Below, one piece after another: positions 27,637-37,372 of a DNA stretch of 64,000 bases. Source of the stretch: an uncultured Pseudomonadales bacterium (lineage in GTDB: Bacteria > Pseudomonadota > Gammaproteobacteria > Pseudomonadales > Azotimanducaceae); contig CATOTI010000002.1 in assembly GCA_951813295.1 (NCBI GenBank), positions 3,916,522 to 3,980,521 of the forward strand, in the 5' to 3' direction. Each line of letters opens with the position of its first letter. Position 1 is the first letter of the stretch. The translations under genes were made by a program, and so were the position numbers. The notes under the pieces are model-generated. The model was not told where the DNA came from, did not search any database, and saw only the letters and a program-made list of their open reading frames with translations.

Positions 27637-28491
27637 ATGTCTGCTGGCGAAACGGGTTCGTTATTTGTCGTTGCGACCCCGATTGGAAACCTGGATGACT
27701 TGTCGCGTCGAGCCGAACGTGTCCTTTCGGAGGTTGCGATTATCGCCTGCGAAGATACCCGTCGAACGCGACGCTTACTGTCGGCGATTGGTGTATCCCG
27801 GCCCAAACTGATTGCGATGCACGATCATAACGAGCGCGATCAGGCGCCGGCACTGATCAATTCGCTGCTGGCGGGTGACGACGTGGCGTTGGTATCGGAC
27901 GCGGGGACGCCCCTGGTTTCCGACCCCGGCTTCGTTCTGTTGCGATCTGCGTTCGAGGCGGGCGTCGTCGTCGTTCCGATTCCCGGCCCCAGTGCGGTTC
28001 TTGCAGCAATCGCGGTATCTCCTGTACCGATCAACCGGTTTTTGTTCGAGGGGTTTCTGCCTTCTAAGTCAGCACCGCGAAAAGAGCGTCTGAGGTTATG
28101 GCTCGGACGCGATTTTGCGACGATCTTTTTTGAGGCCCCGCATCGGATGCGCGCCATGTTGACCGATCTCGTTGCCCTCGGGGCGGGCGATCGTGAGGTC
28201 GTCGTCTGTCGAGAACTCACCAAGATCCACGAGGAGATCACAGCCGCTCCCGTCGCATCGCTTGTGGAGACCGTCGAGCAACGCGGCGAGTTCGTGGTGA
28301 TCCTCCCGGGCCATCGGGCTTCGCCGGCGGCGGCGGACGATCTTCCTGCGGATGTGTCGACCGAACGGCTGCTCGAGGTGCTCAAGGACGAACTGCCCCT
28401 CGGGACCGCGGCACGTTTAGCGGCGCGGCTGGTCGATCGACCGCGTCGTGAACTCTATGCGGCGATGGTCTCGCTCTCGACGGGGGAGTAA
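27637..28491 (+). CDS. rsmI: 16S rRNA (cytidine(1402)-2'-O)-methyltransferase
   Basis: A 284-residue tetrapyrrole-methylase-fold enzyme that 2'-O-methylates C1402 of 16S rRNA. RsmH, encoded about 1 kb downstream, methylates the same base at N4. Family motifs are FVVATPIGNLDDLSRRAERVL, CEDTRRTRRLL, DVALVSDAGTPLVSDPG, VVPIPGPSAVLAA and FIFFEAPHR-type IFFEAPHRM. The length is normal. Confidence 0.95.
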   Translation: MSAGETGSLFVVATPIGNLDDLSRRAERVLSEVAIIACEDTRRTRRLLSAIGVSRPKLIAMHDHNERDQAPALINSLLAGDDVALVSDAGTPLVSDPGFVLLRSAFEAGVVVVPIPGPSAVLAAIAVSPVPINRFLFEGFLPSKSAPRKERLRLWLGRDFATIFFEAPHRMRAMLTDLVALGAGDREVVVCRELTKIHEEITAAPVASLVETVEQRGEFVVILPGHRASPAAADDLPADVSTERLLEVLKDELPLGTAARLAARLVDRPRRELYAAMVSLSTGE

Positions 28492-28497
28492 TCTTCG

Positions 28498-28862
<365 letters not shown>

Positions 28863-28878
28863 GATTCCCACGTGGTTG

Positions 28879-28910
28879 ATGACCCATGGCCCCCAAGGGC
28901 CGTGGGTCAT
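28879..28910 (+). terminator. Strong hairpin after rnpB
   Basis: ATGACCCATGGCCC and GGGCCGTGGGTCAT form a 14-bp stem with one wobble pair and a 4-base loop, 20 bases after the P1 helix. No T run follows. It probably stops or processes the RNase P transcript. Confidence 0.55.
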
Positions 28911-28943
28911 TGACGTGGGCATGTGGGGGAGCTACGGTTCGCG

Positions 28944-28968
28944 CGGGAAATTTCTGGGGTTCAGTGGG
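28944..28968 (+). promoter_or_regulatory. Candidate MraZ operator boxes upstream of the dcw cluster
   Basis: TGGG at 28955-28958 and TGGG at 28965-28968 are spaced exactly 10 bases apart (TGGG-N6-TGGG). A degenerate CGGG lies 11 bases further up at 28944-28947. E. coli MraZ binds a row of such TGGG repeats before its own gene. The site is about 120 bases before the proposed mraZ start. The third box is weak. Confidence 0.45.
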
Positions 28969-29086
28969 GATTTCGGAAGCCCTCGAACCGCCTTCAGGCG
29001 AGTACTCGGGGGGATTCAAAGGGTCCTATTCGAGCGTGCGCAAAATCGTCTCGACGACGCACGCCCCATCGGTCGGGAGGAAGGCT

Positions 29087-29539
29087 CTGTTCCGCGGATT
29101 CACCAATGTGACGGTCGACGAGCGGGGCCGCGTCGCGGTACCCGTTCGGTTTCGCGACGCGATCCAGGATCGGTCGCAAGGCCGCGTCGTGTTGACGATC
29201 GATCGCAGTGATCCGTGTCTGTTGCTGTACCCCGAACCCGAATGGCTCGCCGTCGAAGCTCAGCTGCAAAAACTAGGCAACTTGCGCTCCACGGCTCGTC
29301 GCCTGCAGCGAATGTTGATTGGATACGCCTCTGAGTCGGAATTGGACGGACAGGGGCGGATGCTGATCCCGCAGCATCTTCGCGATCACGCTCGCATCGA
29401 CAAGAAAGCCGTGTTTCTCGGCCAGGCCAACAAACTCGAGGTCTGGAGTGAAGGCGCATGGGCAGAGAACGTGGCCTCCTGGGACGACGACGACTCGGTC
29501 GAGGAGGATATGGAGGAACTCAAGGAATTCCAGTTGTGA
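29087..29539 (+). CDS. mraZ: Transcriptional regulator MraZ, probable CTG start
   Basis: A 150-residue double SpoVT/AbrB-like protein that represses the dcw operon. Repeat 1 includes FRGFTNVTVDERGRVAVPVRFRD and repeat 2 includes ASESELDGQGRMLIPQHLRDHA. The DxxGR core motif occurs in both (DERGR, DGQGR). MraZ proteins begin with Met-Phe-x-Gly; here that position is a CTG codon (29087), with GGGAGG six bases upstream, giving exactly the family length. The nearest in-frame alternative is a GTG about 18 codons upstream with no ribosome site at a proper distance. First gene of the division cluster. Confidence 0.85.
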   Translation: MFRGFTNVTVDERGRVAVPVRFRDAIQDRSQGRVVLTIDRSDPCLLLYPEPEWLAVEAQLQKLGNLRSTARRLQRMLIGYASESELDGQGRMLIPQHLRDHARIDKKAVFLGQANKLEVWSEGAWAENVASWDDDDSVEEDMEELKEFQL

Positions 29540-30486
29540 CCGGCGGTCATGTCCCCGTGCTGCTCGATGAAACGGTCGACGCCCTCGTGACGGACCCGGA
29601 GGGCGTGTACGTCGACGGCACGTATGGACGCGGCGGGCATACGCGCCGGCTACTCTCGAAGTTGGGCGCAAGGGCCACGCTCTGGGTGCTCGACCGCGAC
29701 CCCGAAGCGATCCGCGATGCGCGCAAGCTGGCGGCAATGGACCCACGGATCCGGGTCGCGCAGGCGCGGTTTTCGGAACTCGATCGTGTCGTCGAGAGCG
29801 GTGCTTGCGTCGCAGGCGTGTTGCTCGATGTTGGCGTGTCGTCGCCGCAGTTGGATTCGCCAGCACGCGGTTTCAGCTTCCTTCGGGCGGGACCGCTCGA
29901 CATGCGAATGGATCCTACGGCGGGTGTCACGGCCGGCGAGTGGCTCAACACGGCGCCGGAAGAAGAGCTCTCGGACGCGTTTCGTGAATACGGCGGCGAG
30001 CGGCATCATCGCCGTGTAGCTCGGGCGATCGTCGAGGCGCGGCCGATCGAGACGACGGAACGACTCGCTGAAATCGTTTCACGCGCCACCCGTTCGGGCG
30101 GTTCGCGCTCACGTGGCGCGCGTTCTGGAGAAAAGAAGCACGCCGCGACGCGTGTGTTTCAGGCCGTGCGGATCGTCGTCAATCAGGAACTCGATGAACT
30201 CGACAGGGCGCTCGACGCGGCGTTACGTGTTCTTTGCCGTCGCGGTCGGCTGGCCGTGATCACGTTCCATAGTCTCGAGCACGCGTTGGTTCGAAATCGT
30301 TTCAAGTTTTGGGTCCAGGGTCGCGACGATCTACCACGGCGTCTTCCCGTCGTGAGCGATTGGTACCCCTTGGCACGTCGCATCGTGCGCGGCCAGACGC
30401 CTGCCGAGGCCGAAATCGCCGCAAACCCGCGGGCGCGCAGCGCCCGCTTGCAGGTGATCGAAAAAGTCGAGGAGGTCGCGAGGTGA
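29536..30486 (+). CDS. rsmH: 16S rRNA (cytosine(1402)-N4)-methyltransferase
   Basis: A 316-residue SAM-dependent methyltransferase acting on C1402 of 16S rRNA. It begins VTGGHVPVLLDETVDAL. The SAM-binding motif is VYVDGTYGRGGHTRRLLS, followed by LLDVGVSSPQLDSPARGFSF and LDMRMDPTAG. The C-terminal part has FQAVRIVVNQELDEL and AVITFHSLEHALVRNRFK. The GTG at 29536 overlaps the mraZ stop (GTGA). The loop near SGGSRSRGARSGEKKH is more basic than in E. coli. Confidence 0.95.
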   Translation: MTGGHVPVLLDETVDALVTDPEGVYVDGTYGRGGHTRRLLSKLGARATLWVLDRDPEAIRDARKLAAMDPRIRVAQARFSELDRVVESGACVAGVLLDVGVSSPQLDSPARGFSFLRAGPLDMRMDPTAGVTAGEWLNTAPEEELSDAFREYGGERHHRRVARAIVEARPIETTERLAEIVSRATRSGGSRSRGARSGEKKHAATRVFQAVRIVVNQELDELDRALDAALRVLCRRGRLAVITFHSLEHALVRNRFKFWVQGRDDLPRRLPVVSDWYPLARRIVRGQTPAEAEIAANPRARSARLQVIEKVEEVAR

Positions 30487-30749
30487 ACGGCGCGGTACGG
30501 CTTGTCGGTCTATTGGCGGTGTTTGCGGCCGTGACGACGATGGCGTTGCTCGTGGTCCATCGGGCTGAAGAGAAGCGCCAGCTCGTCGATCGGATCGAGG
30601 ACGAACTGCGCCAACAGGATCAGCAGCTTGTCGACTATCGCTACCTTCTCATCGAGCGGGCTTCGCTTTCCGCTTTCCACGATGTCGAGAACGTCGCACT
30701 CGAGCAAGGCATGCAATATCCCGACGACCTGCGCCGAGTGCGCCGATGA
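30483..30749 (+). CDS. ftsL: Cell division protein FtsL
   Basis: An 88-residue bitopic divisome protein. It has a short cytoplasmic tip, one transmembrane helix (VGLLAVFAAVTTMALLVVH), then a periplasmic coiled coil rich in Glu, Gln and Asp (RIEDELRQQDQQLVDYRYLLIERASLSAF) and the end VALEQGMQYPDDLRRV. It would complex with FtsB and FtsQ and stimulate FtsW/FtsI. Starts at a GTG overlapping the rsmH stop and ends overlapping ftsI (ATGA). Confidence 0.92.
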   Translation: MNGAVRLVGLLAVFAAVTTMALLVVHRAEEKRQLVDRIEDELRQQDQQLVDYRYLLIERASLSAFHDVENVALEQGMQYPDDLRRVRR

Positions 30750-32461
30750 AGGCGATCCGTCCCACAGCGCCGCGCGCCAAGCGTGTCCCGGAAGCCGTGC
30801 AAAGCCCGCGCAATCTCTATGCGCGACACCTGACGGTCGTATTCGTCCTTATCGCCGCGGCCGCGCTGGTCGGCTTTCGATCGGTGTCGCTCGCGGTCGG
30901 CGAGCATTCCGAGTTTCTACGCCACCAGGGCGACATCCGCTCGATTCGGGAACGCGCCGTGCCGGCACATCGCGGCATCATCTATGACGCCAACGGTGAA
31001 CCGCTCGCCGTCAGCGCGCCGATGTTGTCGGTGGGGCTCGATCGAGAAGTCGCGGCACGCGAAAACGTCGACCATCAGGAGCTCGCGGCGGCGGTCGGCT
31101 TGACTCCAGCGGAACTCGATGACCGCCTTGACCGAGCGGGCGAACGACGGTTCGTCTTTCTGGCGCGACGGCTGGAGCCTTCTTACGCGCCGGCAATCGA
31201 GGCGCTCAAACTCAAGTCCGTTCGGGTAGAGACCGAGTACTACCGTTTTTACCCTGCCGGGGAAACGATCGCGCATGTGATCGGGCGCACGAATATCGAT
31301 GATGTCGGTCAGGAAGGTATCGAACTCGCGTTCGAGTCGGAGCTCAAGAGTTCGCCGGGGCGCAAGATCGTCGAGCGCGACCTCGTCGGTCGAGTAATCG
31401 ACGTCGTGGACTACGTCGAGCGGCCACGCAATGGAGCCGATGTCGTCCTCTCCATCGACATGCGCCTGCAGCACTACGCCTATCGCGAGTTGAAGGCGGC
31501 CGTCGCGCACCACGAGGCGGCATCAGGTTCGCTGTTGATGCTGAACGCGAGCACCGGGGAGATTCTCGCGATGGTCAACCAGCCATCGTTCAACCCGAAT
31601 GATTGGGCCGAGCGTGGTGTGGAAGGGGTTCGCAATCGAGCGATCTCGGATCTTTACGAGCCTGGCTCGACCGTCAAGCCGTTCACCGTGCTGGCGGCGC
31701 TCGAGTCGGGCGATTACGACGCCGGCACGATCGTGGATACATCGCCGGGACGTCTCGAGGTCGGCCGCAAGGTGATTTTCGATCCGTCCAATCGTGGCGC
31801 GATATCGGTCGCGGAGATCGTGGCGCGTTCGAGCCAGGTCGGCATCGCCAAAATGGCGCTGACGTTGCCCGAGGAGGCGGTCTACGATGCGTTCAGTCGC
31901 GTCGGTCTTGGCGAATATCCGGGCACTTATCTACCAGGCGAGGTGATCGGGCGTTTTTCGTCGCACGAACTCCAGAAGGAAATCGTCCGCGTCACGCTCG
32001 CCTACGGCTATGGATTGACGGTCTCGCCACTGCAACTCGCACGGGCCTATCTGAGCCTGGCGAATGGCGGTTTGCGGGGCGACGTGTCGATCGTGAAGGG
32101 ACGCCCTTTTCGAAACGCGCCGCGCGTTTTCGACGAAGCGCACGTGCGTTCGGTCGTCAGGATGATGGAAGGAACTGTTTCGCCCATCGGCACTGCGCCT
32201 AACGCCGCCGTCGCGGGGCATCGTGTCGCCGGCAAGAGTGGCACGGCGCGTAAGGTGCGGGACGGAGGCTATGACGACGAATCTCACGTTGCCTTCTTCG
32301 CGGGACTTGCTCCGGTCGAGGATCCCAAAGTCGTACTGGTGGTCGTGGTCAACGAACCACAGCGCGACACGCGCGGCGGCGGCGCGGTTGCGGGGCCCGT
32401 CTTTTCCCGTGTCGTCGAGCGAGCACTGCGCGTTCTCGGTGTGCCGGCGAGGCAGACGTAA
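30746..32461 (+). CDS. ftsI: Septal peptidoglycan transpeptidase FtsI (PBP3)
   Basis: A 571-residue class B penicillin-binding protein. One N-terminal transmembrane helix is followed by the pedestal domain (IRERAVPAHRGIIYDANGEPLAV) and the transpeptidase. The active-site motifs are S-x-x-K as STVK in YEPGSTVKPF, the second motif as SSQ in ARSSQVGIAKMAL where SSN is usual, and K-S-G in AGKSGTARKV. Asn to Gln in the second motif is uncommon. Its stop overlaps murE (TAATG). Confidence 0.95.
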   Translation: MKAIRPTAPRAKRVPEAVQSPRNLYARHLTVVFVLIAAAALVGFRSVSLAVGEHSEFLRHQGDIRSIRERAVPAHRGIIYDANGEPLAVSAPMLSVGLDREVAARENVDHQELAAAVGLTPAELDDRLDRAGERRFVFLARRLEPSYAPAIEALKLKSVRVETEYYRFYPAGETIAHVIGRTNIDDVGQEGIELAFESELKSSPGRKIVERDLVGRVIDVVDYVERPRNGADVVLSIDMRLQHYAYRELKAAVAHHEAASGSLLMLNASTGEILAMVNQPSFNPNDWAERGVEGVRNRAISDLYEPGSTVKPFTVLAALESGDYDAGTIVDTSPGRLEVGRKVIFDPSNRGAISVAEIVARSSQVGIAKMALTLPEEAVYDAFSRVGLGEYPGTYLPGEVIGRFSSHELQKEIVRVTLAYGYGLTVSPLQLARAYLSLANGGLRGDVSIVKGRPFRNAPRVFDEAHVRSVVRMMEGTVSPIGTAPNAAVAGHRVAGKSGTARKVRDGGYDDESHVAFFAGLAPVEDPKVVLVVVVNEPQRDTRGGGAVAGPVFSRVVERALRVLGVPARQT

Positions 32462-33882
32462 TGCGACTCAGGGAGCTCCTCTTGGCATCGTCGGCGCCGG
32501 ACGTCGAAGTTGCGGGCGTACGCGTCGATTCGCGTGACATCCGCACCGGTGAAGTCTTCCTCGCCTATCGAGGCAGCGAAGCCGACGGCCATGACTACAT
32601 CGACGACGCCTTGGCGCGCGGAGCGGCTGCCGTGGTGACTGAACGTGAGGTCTCGACCACCTCTCCGGCTTATCAGATGACGGATCTCAAGCGCCGAGCG
32701 AGTGAGATCGCCGGGCGGTTCTACGGTGATCCGAGCCGCTCGCTCACCTTGGCCGGCGTCACGGGGACGAATGGCAAAACGTCCATTGCCTATTTGTTGG
32801 CGAAGGCCATGGCTGATGCGGGATTTCTCGGCACGATCGGCTGGGGCCTCGTGCCCGGGGAACTCGAGCCGGCAGCGCTCACGACTGTCGATGCCGCCAC
32901 TTTGCAGTCACGGTTGCGGGACCTCGCGGATTCCGGCGCGAAGTTCGTCGCGATGGAAGTGAGTTCCCATGCGCTTGATCAACATCGCGTCGATGGCGTT
33001 GCCTTCGATGTCGGCATCTTCAGCAATCTGACCCGTGACCATCTCGACTATCACGGCACGATGGAAGCGTACCGGTCCGCAAAACGACGTCTGTTCGATC
33101 TCGGCGTTTCAACGGCAGTGATCAACGTCGACGATCCGGTGGGTCGTGAGTTTGTCGCGTCGTTGCCGATGGAAGTCATTACGGTCGGTGAAGACGCCGA
33201 CGTGTCGTGGCGTGACGTCGAATACACGTCGACGGGTCTGGCCGGGCGATGGCGCACGCCGTGGGGCGAGCAGGCCTTCGAGTTACCGATGTTCGGCGGA
33301 TATTCGTTATCGAATACCGGTGCGGTGGTTGCCGCGGCAGCGTCACTGGGCGTTCCGATCGGGGATATTGCAGGCCGCCTCGCCAAAGGCCCGGGGATCC
33401 CCGGACGCATGCAGTTCGTCGCGGACGGTGATTACCACGGTAAAACCGTCATCATCGACTACGCCCACACACCGGCGGGAATCCGTGCGGCGCTCGAAGC
33501 GGTTCGCGCGCACTGCAAGGGCAACGTCACGATCGTCTTCGGCTGTGGCGGCGATCGCGATCGCGGCAAACGACCGGAAATGGCGAGAGTTGCGGAGACT
33601 TTCGCCGAGCGGACGGTGATCACGACCGATAATCCTCGAACCGAGGATGTCGAGCGGATTCTCGACGACGTCGAGGCGGGTTTCTCGGCGAACTACCGAC
33701 AGAATGTCGTTCGACTCGCCGATCGACACGCTGCGATTCGATGCGCCGTCAAGACGACCGCGCCCGGCGATATAGTCCTCGTGGCCGGTAAGGGCCATGA
33801 GAAATACCAAGAGATCAACGGCGAGCGGTTGCCGTTCGACGATGTTGCGGTCGCGAGGGAATGCCTCGCTCGGGAGCGCTAG
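32461..33882 (+). CDS. murE: UDP-MurNAc-tripeptide synthetase MurE
   Basis: A 473-residue Mur ligase adding meso-diaminopimelate to UDP-MurNAc-L-Ala-D-Glu. The ATP loop is [13 protein letters not shown]. The carbamylated Lys/His region includes MEVSSHALDQHRVDGVAFD, and NLTRDHLDYHGTMEAY follows. The mDAP-specificity motif DNPR is present (ITTDNPRTEDVERI). This matches a Gram-negative wall. murF normally follows; here mraY begins on the next base after the TAG. Confidence 0.96.
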   Translation: MRLRELLLASSAPDVEVAGVRVDSRDIRTGEVFLAYRGSEADGHDYIDDALARGAAAVVTEREVSTTSPAYQMTDLKRRASEIAGRFYGDPSRSLTLAGVTGTNGKTSIAYLLAKAMADAGFLGTIGWGLVPGELEPAALTTVDAATLQSRLRDLADSGAKFVAMEVSSHALDQHRVDGVAFDVGIFSNLTRDHLDYHGTMEAYRSAKRRLFDLGVSTAVINVDDPVGREFVASLPMEVITVGEDADVSWRDVEYTSTGLAGRWRTPWGEQAFELPMFGGYSLSNTGAVVAAAASLGVPIGDIAGRLAKGPGIPGRMQFVADGDYHGKTVIIDYAHTPAGIRAALEAVRAHCKGNVTIVFGCGGDRDRGKRPEMARVAETFAERTVITTDNPRTEDVERILDDVEAGFSANYRQNVVRLADRHAAIRCAVKTTAPGDIVLVAGKGHEKYQEINGERLPFDDVAVARECLARER

Positions 33883-34965
33883 ATGTTGCTTTGGCTGACC
33901 GATTACCTCACCCAATACGTCGGCGGATTTGGAGTTTTCCAATATCTGACTTTTCGCACGATGGTCAGCGTTTTGACGGCGCTTTTCCTCGCGCTGGTCT
34001 TCGGCCCGTTCATGATCAAGCGGCTGGTCAAACTACAGATCGGGCAGGTTGTTCGCGATGTCGGCCCGGAGTCGCACTATTCGAAAGCGGGAACGCCGAC
34101 GATGGGCGGGGCCCTGATCTTGCTCTCGGTCGTCCTCTCGACGCTTTTGTGGGGGGATTGGACGAGTCGCTATATCTGGATCGTGCTCGCCGTCACGTTG
34201 TCCTTCGGCCTCATCGGTTGGTACGACGACTATCTGAAGGTCTCCGAGAAGACTTCCCGCGGCCTACCGGCGCGGTGGAAATTCTTCTGGCAATCAGTTT
34301 TCGGATTCGCCGCCGCTGTCGTGCTCTTCACGCAGGCCGATGCGCCGGCGGAAACGGCGCTGATCGTGCCGTTTTTCAAGGAAGTGGCGGTACCTCTCGG
34401 CGTTGGTTTCGTCTTCCTGACGTACCTGGTGATCGTCTTCATGAGCAATGCTGTCAACTTCACGGACGGCCTCGACGGCCTCGCGATCCTGCCGACGGTC
34501 ATGGTCGCGACGGCGCTCGGGCTCATTGCCTATCTCGTCGGTCACGCGGAATTTGCGCCGTACCTGCAGATTCCTTATGTCGAAGGGGCGGGTGAACTCG
34601 CGATTTTTTGCGGCGCGCTGATCGGCGCGGGATTGGGGTTTCTCTGGTTCAACGCCTACCCCGCGCAGGTCTTCATGGGAGATATCGGCGCGTTGGCACT
34701 CGGTGCTGCCCTCGGCGTCGTTGCCGTCATCGTGCGCCACGAAATCGTCCTGATGATCATGGGCGGGCTTTTTGTCATCGAGGCCGTTTCCGTGATCGCG
34801 CAGGTGTTGTCTTTCCGCCTGACTGGTAAGCGCATCTTCAAGATGGCGCCCATTCATCATCATTTCGAGCTGATGGGGTGGCCGGAGCCGCGCGTCATCG
34901 TCCGTCTGTGGATCATCACGCTCGTTCTCGTCCTGGTCGGCCTTTCGACACTGAAACTTCGATGA
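33883..34965 (+). CDS. mraY: Phospho-MurNAc-pentapeptide transferase MraY
   Basis: A 360-residue membrane enzyme making lipid I from UDP-MurNAc-pentapeptide and undecaprenyl phosphate. About ten transmembrane helices. Active-site motifs are the first Asp pair in GWYDDYLK, the third Asp in [11 protein letters not shown], and HHHFE in [13 protein letters not shown]. The start is directly adjacent to the murE stop, and the stop overlaps murD (ATGA). Confidence 0.97.
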   Translation: MLLWLTDYLTQYVGGFGVFQYLTFRTMVSVLTALFLALVFGPFMIKRLVKLQIGQVVRDVGPESHYSKAGTPTMGGALILLSVVLSTLLWGDWTSRYIWIVLAVTLSFGLIGWYDDYLKVSEKTSRGLPARWKFFWQSVFGFAAAVVLFTQADAPAETALIVPFFKEVAVPLGVGFVFLTYLVIVFMSNAVNFTDGLDGLAILPTVMVATALGLIAYLVGHAEFAPYLQIPYVEGAGELAIFCGALIGAGLGFLWFNAYPAQVFMGDIGALALGAALGVVAVIVRHEIVLMIMGGLFVIEAVSVIAQVLSFRLTGKRIFKMAPIHHHFELMGWPEPRVIVRLWIITLVLVLVGLSTLKLR

Positions 34966-36287
34966 GCGAAACGGGCGCGACAATCGTTTTCGGCCTGGGT
35001 GCAACGGGTCGATCCGTCATCGCTCATCTGCAAGGCGATACGCGCCTCATCGGCGTCGACACGCGCGACGACGAGGCGATCCTGAGCGCGGTCGCGTGGG
35101 ACTTCCCAAGTGTCGAGTGCATCACCCTCGATGCCTACGACGCCGCGCTCGAGCGGGCGAAATGCATCGTCGTGAGTCCCGGAATCAGCATCGACGACCC
35201 GCTCGTCGAGCGTGCTCGACATGCCGGACTCGAGGTGACGAGCGATATCGAGATCTTTCTCGACGCGGTCAACGCTCCGGTCATCGGGGTCACAGGAACG
35301 AACGGAAAGTCGACGGTTGCGACGTTGATCGGCCACCTGCTCGACCGAGCCGGGATCGAGGTGGCGACGGGCGGCAATCTTTCACCGCCGGCGCTCGACC
35401 TCATCGCGCCCGGTATCGAACGCTACGTGCTCGAACTCTCGAGCTTTCAGCTCGAACGTCTCGAAAACCCCGGCATCGACGTCGCGGTGCTCTTGAACCT
35501 GACCGACGATCATCTCGATCGCCACGGCACGCTCGAAAACTACGCGCGTACGAAGCGACGCATCTTCGACGGCGCCAGGGCGCTCATCTTCAACGCCGAC
35601 GATGAGGCTACCCACCCGCGTGGCTGCTCGATCGCTCGATCGCAGCAGGCCATCGCGCTCGGTTCGTCGCGATGGCGCGTATCGGCAGATCACGTTCTGG
35701 TCGACGGCGTCGTCATCGAACGAGCGCGCCTGCCGCTTTTCGGTGAACACAACGCATTCAACGTCTTGGCGGCACTCGCCACGGTCGGTGCATCGGGTGT
35801 CCCGATCGACGATGCCATGGTGTTGCTCGATGGTTATCAGGGGCTTCCCCATCGCGGTAGCGTGGTTGCGACGGTCGATGGAATTCGATTCGTCGACGAT
35901 TCGAAAGCAACGAACGTCGGGGCGACGGCGGCAGCGCTCGCCGGCGATTCGGCGGTTATTCTCATTGCCGGTGGCGACGGCAAGGGCGCTTCGTTCGAAC
36001 CGCTCGTCGAACTCGTCGAGCGCCACGTCGAGGCGGCTGTTTTGATTGGTCGCGACGCCCCGCGTCTCGCGTCTGTCATCGGCGGTGCGACCGAAGTCGA
36101 GTTCGCGGCGTCGATGGACGACGCGGTGGCGAAGGCGATCGGCCTCGCGCGGGCGAAGCGCGTCGACTGCGTGCTCCTATCGCCGGCTTGCGCGAGCCTC
36201 GACATGTTCTCGAACTTCGCCGAGCGCGGGGACGCGTTCGCGAGTGCTGCACGCGACATCGCGACGGCGGCGGAGAAACGCGGGTGA
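34962..36287 (+). CDS. murD: UDP-MurNAc-L-alanine--D-glutamate ligase
   Basis: A 441-residue Mur ligase adding D-Glu. The N-terminal nucleotide-binding region is [19 protein letters not shown], the ATP loop is [14 protein letters not shown], and the central domain has [25 protein letters not shown] with [13 protein letters not shown]. The C-terminal region includes [14 protein letters not shown] and [15 protein letters not shown]. The ATG at 34962 overlaps the mraY stop; the longer frame upstream is inside mraY. Confidence 0.95.
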   Translation: MSETGATIVFGLGATGRSVIAHLQGDTRLIGVDTRDDEAILSAVAWDFPSVECITLDAYDAALERAKCIVVSPGISIDDPLVERARHAGLEVTSDIEIFLDAVNAPVIGVTGTNGKSTVATLIGHLLDRAGIEVATGGNLSPPALDLIAPGIERYVLELSSFQLERLENPGIDVAVLLNLTDDHLDRHGTLENYARTKRRIFDGARALIFNADDEATHPRGCSIARSQQAIALGSSRWRVSADHVLVDGVVIERARLPLFGEHNAFNVLAALATVGASGVPIDDAMVLLDGYQGLPHRGSVVATVDGIRFVDDSKATNVGATAAALAGDSAVILIAGGDGKGASFEPLVELVERHVEAAVLIGRDAPRLASVIGGATEVEFAASMDDAVAKAIGLARAKRVDCVLLSPACASLDMFSNFAERGDAFASAARDIATAAEKRG

Positions 36288-37372
36288 TCGGCACGATCGA
36301 CCGCAGCCTCTTGATCGGTTGGGGAATGCTCTGCCTGGTGGGTTTGGTATTTGTCGTATCGTCGAGCGTGGAAGTCGGAGACGCGAACCAGTTCTTCGTG
36401 AAGCACCTCGTCTACCTCGGCATGTCGGTGCTCACCGTCGTGGTGGTCGTCCGCATTCCCCTGCGGTTCTGGGAGGCGCACTATCGCAAGGCGCTTTTCC
36501 TTGCACTTGCGCTGCTCGCCGTCGTTCTGATTCCTCAGATATCCGGTGTGGTCAACGGTTCTCGACGCTGGATTCCCATCGGCCCCGCGGGTATCCAGCC
36601 GGCGGAGATCGCCAAGTTCCTCTGTGCGATCTACATCGCGGGCTATGTTGCACGGTCGGAACCGCTGTCGGCTCGTTGGAGTGTTTTCCTGCGCCCGATC
36701 GTCTGGATCAGCGCGGCGCTGGTTCTGATCATCGCGCAGCCCGATTTTGGCAGCGTCGTGCTGCTCGCCGTCATGGTTGGCGCGGTGCTGTTTGTCGGCG
36801 GGGCTCGGATGAGTCATTTCCTCACGATCGCGGTCGCGGCAGTCGCGGGGCTCGCGTTGGCCGCGATTTACGAGCCCTACCGGATCGCACGCCTCGTGTC
36901 GTTCATGGACCCCTGGGTCGACGCGCTCGGCAGCGGCTATCAACTCACGCAAGCCCTGATTGCGTTCGGGCGAGGTCATTGGTTCGGAGCGGGTTTGGGC
37001 GCGAGCGTTCAGAAACTCGATTACCTGCCCGAGCCGCACAACGACTTTATCTTCGCGGTGGTAGTCGAAGAGGTCGGTGTCGTCGGCGGCATCGCGTTGC
37101 TCGGGCTCTTGTTGTTCGTCGCGATTCGCATCCTCTTCATCGCGCACCAGGCACTCCGCGAGAAGCGTATCTTCGCCGGTTGCGTCGCCTACGCGGCGGG
37201 AATTCTGATCGGTGTGCAGACGCTCTTCCACGTGGGCGTGAACGCGGGTGTTTTGCCGACCAAAGGTCTGACGCTGCCGTTTGTCAGCTACGGCGGAAAT
37301 AGCCTCATCATCTGCTCGGCACTGGTTGCGATTGCGCTACGTGTCGCCCATGAGCGATCGAGTGATGCGTGA
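36284..37372 (+). CDS. ftsW: Septal peptidoglycan glycosyltransferase FtsW
   Basis: A 362-residue SEDS-family polymerase with about ten transmembrane segments that works with FtsI. Landmarks are VVNGSRRWIPIGPAGIQPAEIAKF, IIAQPDFGSVVLLA, the catalytic-region FIFAVVVEEVGVVGG, and LPFVSYGGNSLIICSAL. The GTG at 36284 overlaps the murD stop. murG, usually the next gene, is absent; murC overlaps the 3' end. Confidence 0.94.
   Translation: MIGTIDRSLLIGWGMLCLVGLVFVVSSSVEVGDANQFFVKHLVYLGMSVLTVVVVVRIPLRFWEAHYRKALFLALALLAVVLIPQISGVVNGSRRWIPIGPAGIQPAEIAKFLCAIYIAGYVARSEPLSARWSVFLRPIVWISAALVLIIAQPDFGSVVLLAVMVGAVLFVGGARMSHFLTIAVAAVAGLALAAIYEPYRIARLVSFMDPWVDALGSGYQLTQALIAFGRGHWFGAGLGASVQKLDYLPEPHNDFIFAVVVEEVGVVGGIALLGLLLFVAIRILFIAHQALREKRIFAGCVAYAAGILIGVQTLFHVGVNAGVLPTKGLTLPFVSYGGNSLIICSALVAIALRVAHERSSDA

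Noticed and set aside
35837-37231. A 464-codon minus-strand open frame opposite murD and ftsW
   Set aside because: Antisense shadow of strongly conserved murD and ftsW; its Asp/Arg/His-rich repeats come from reversed codon bias.
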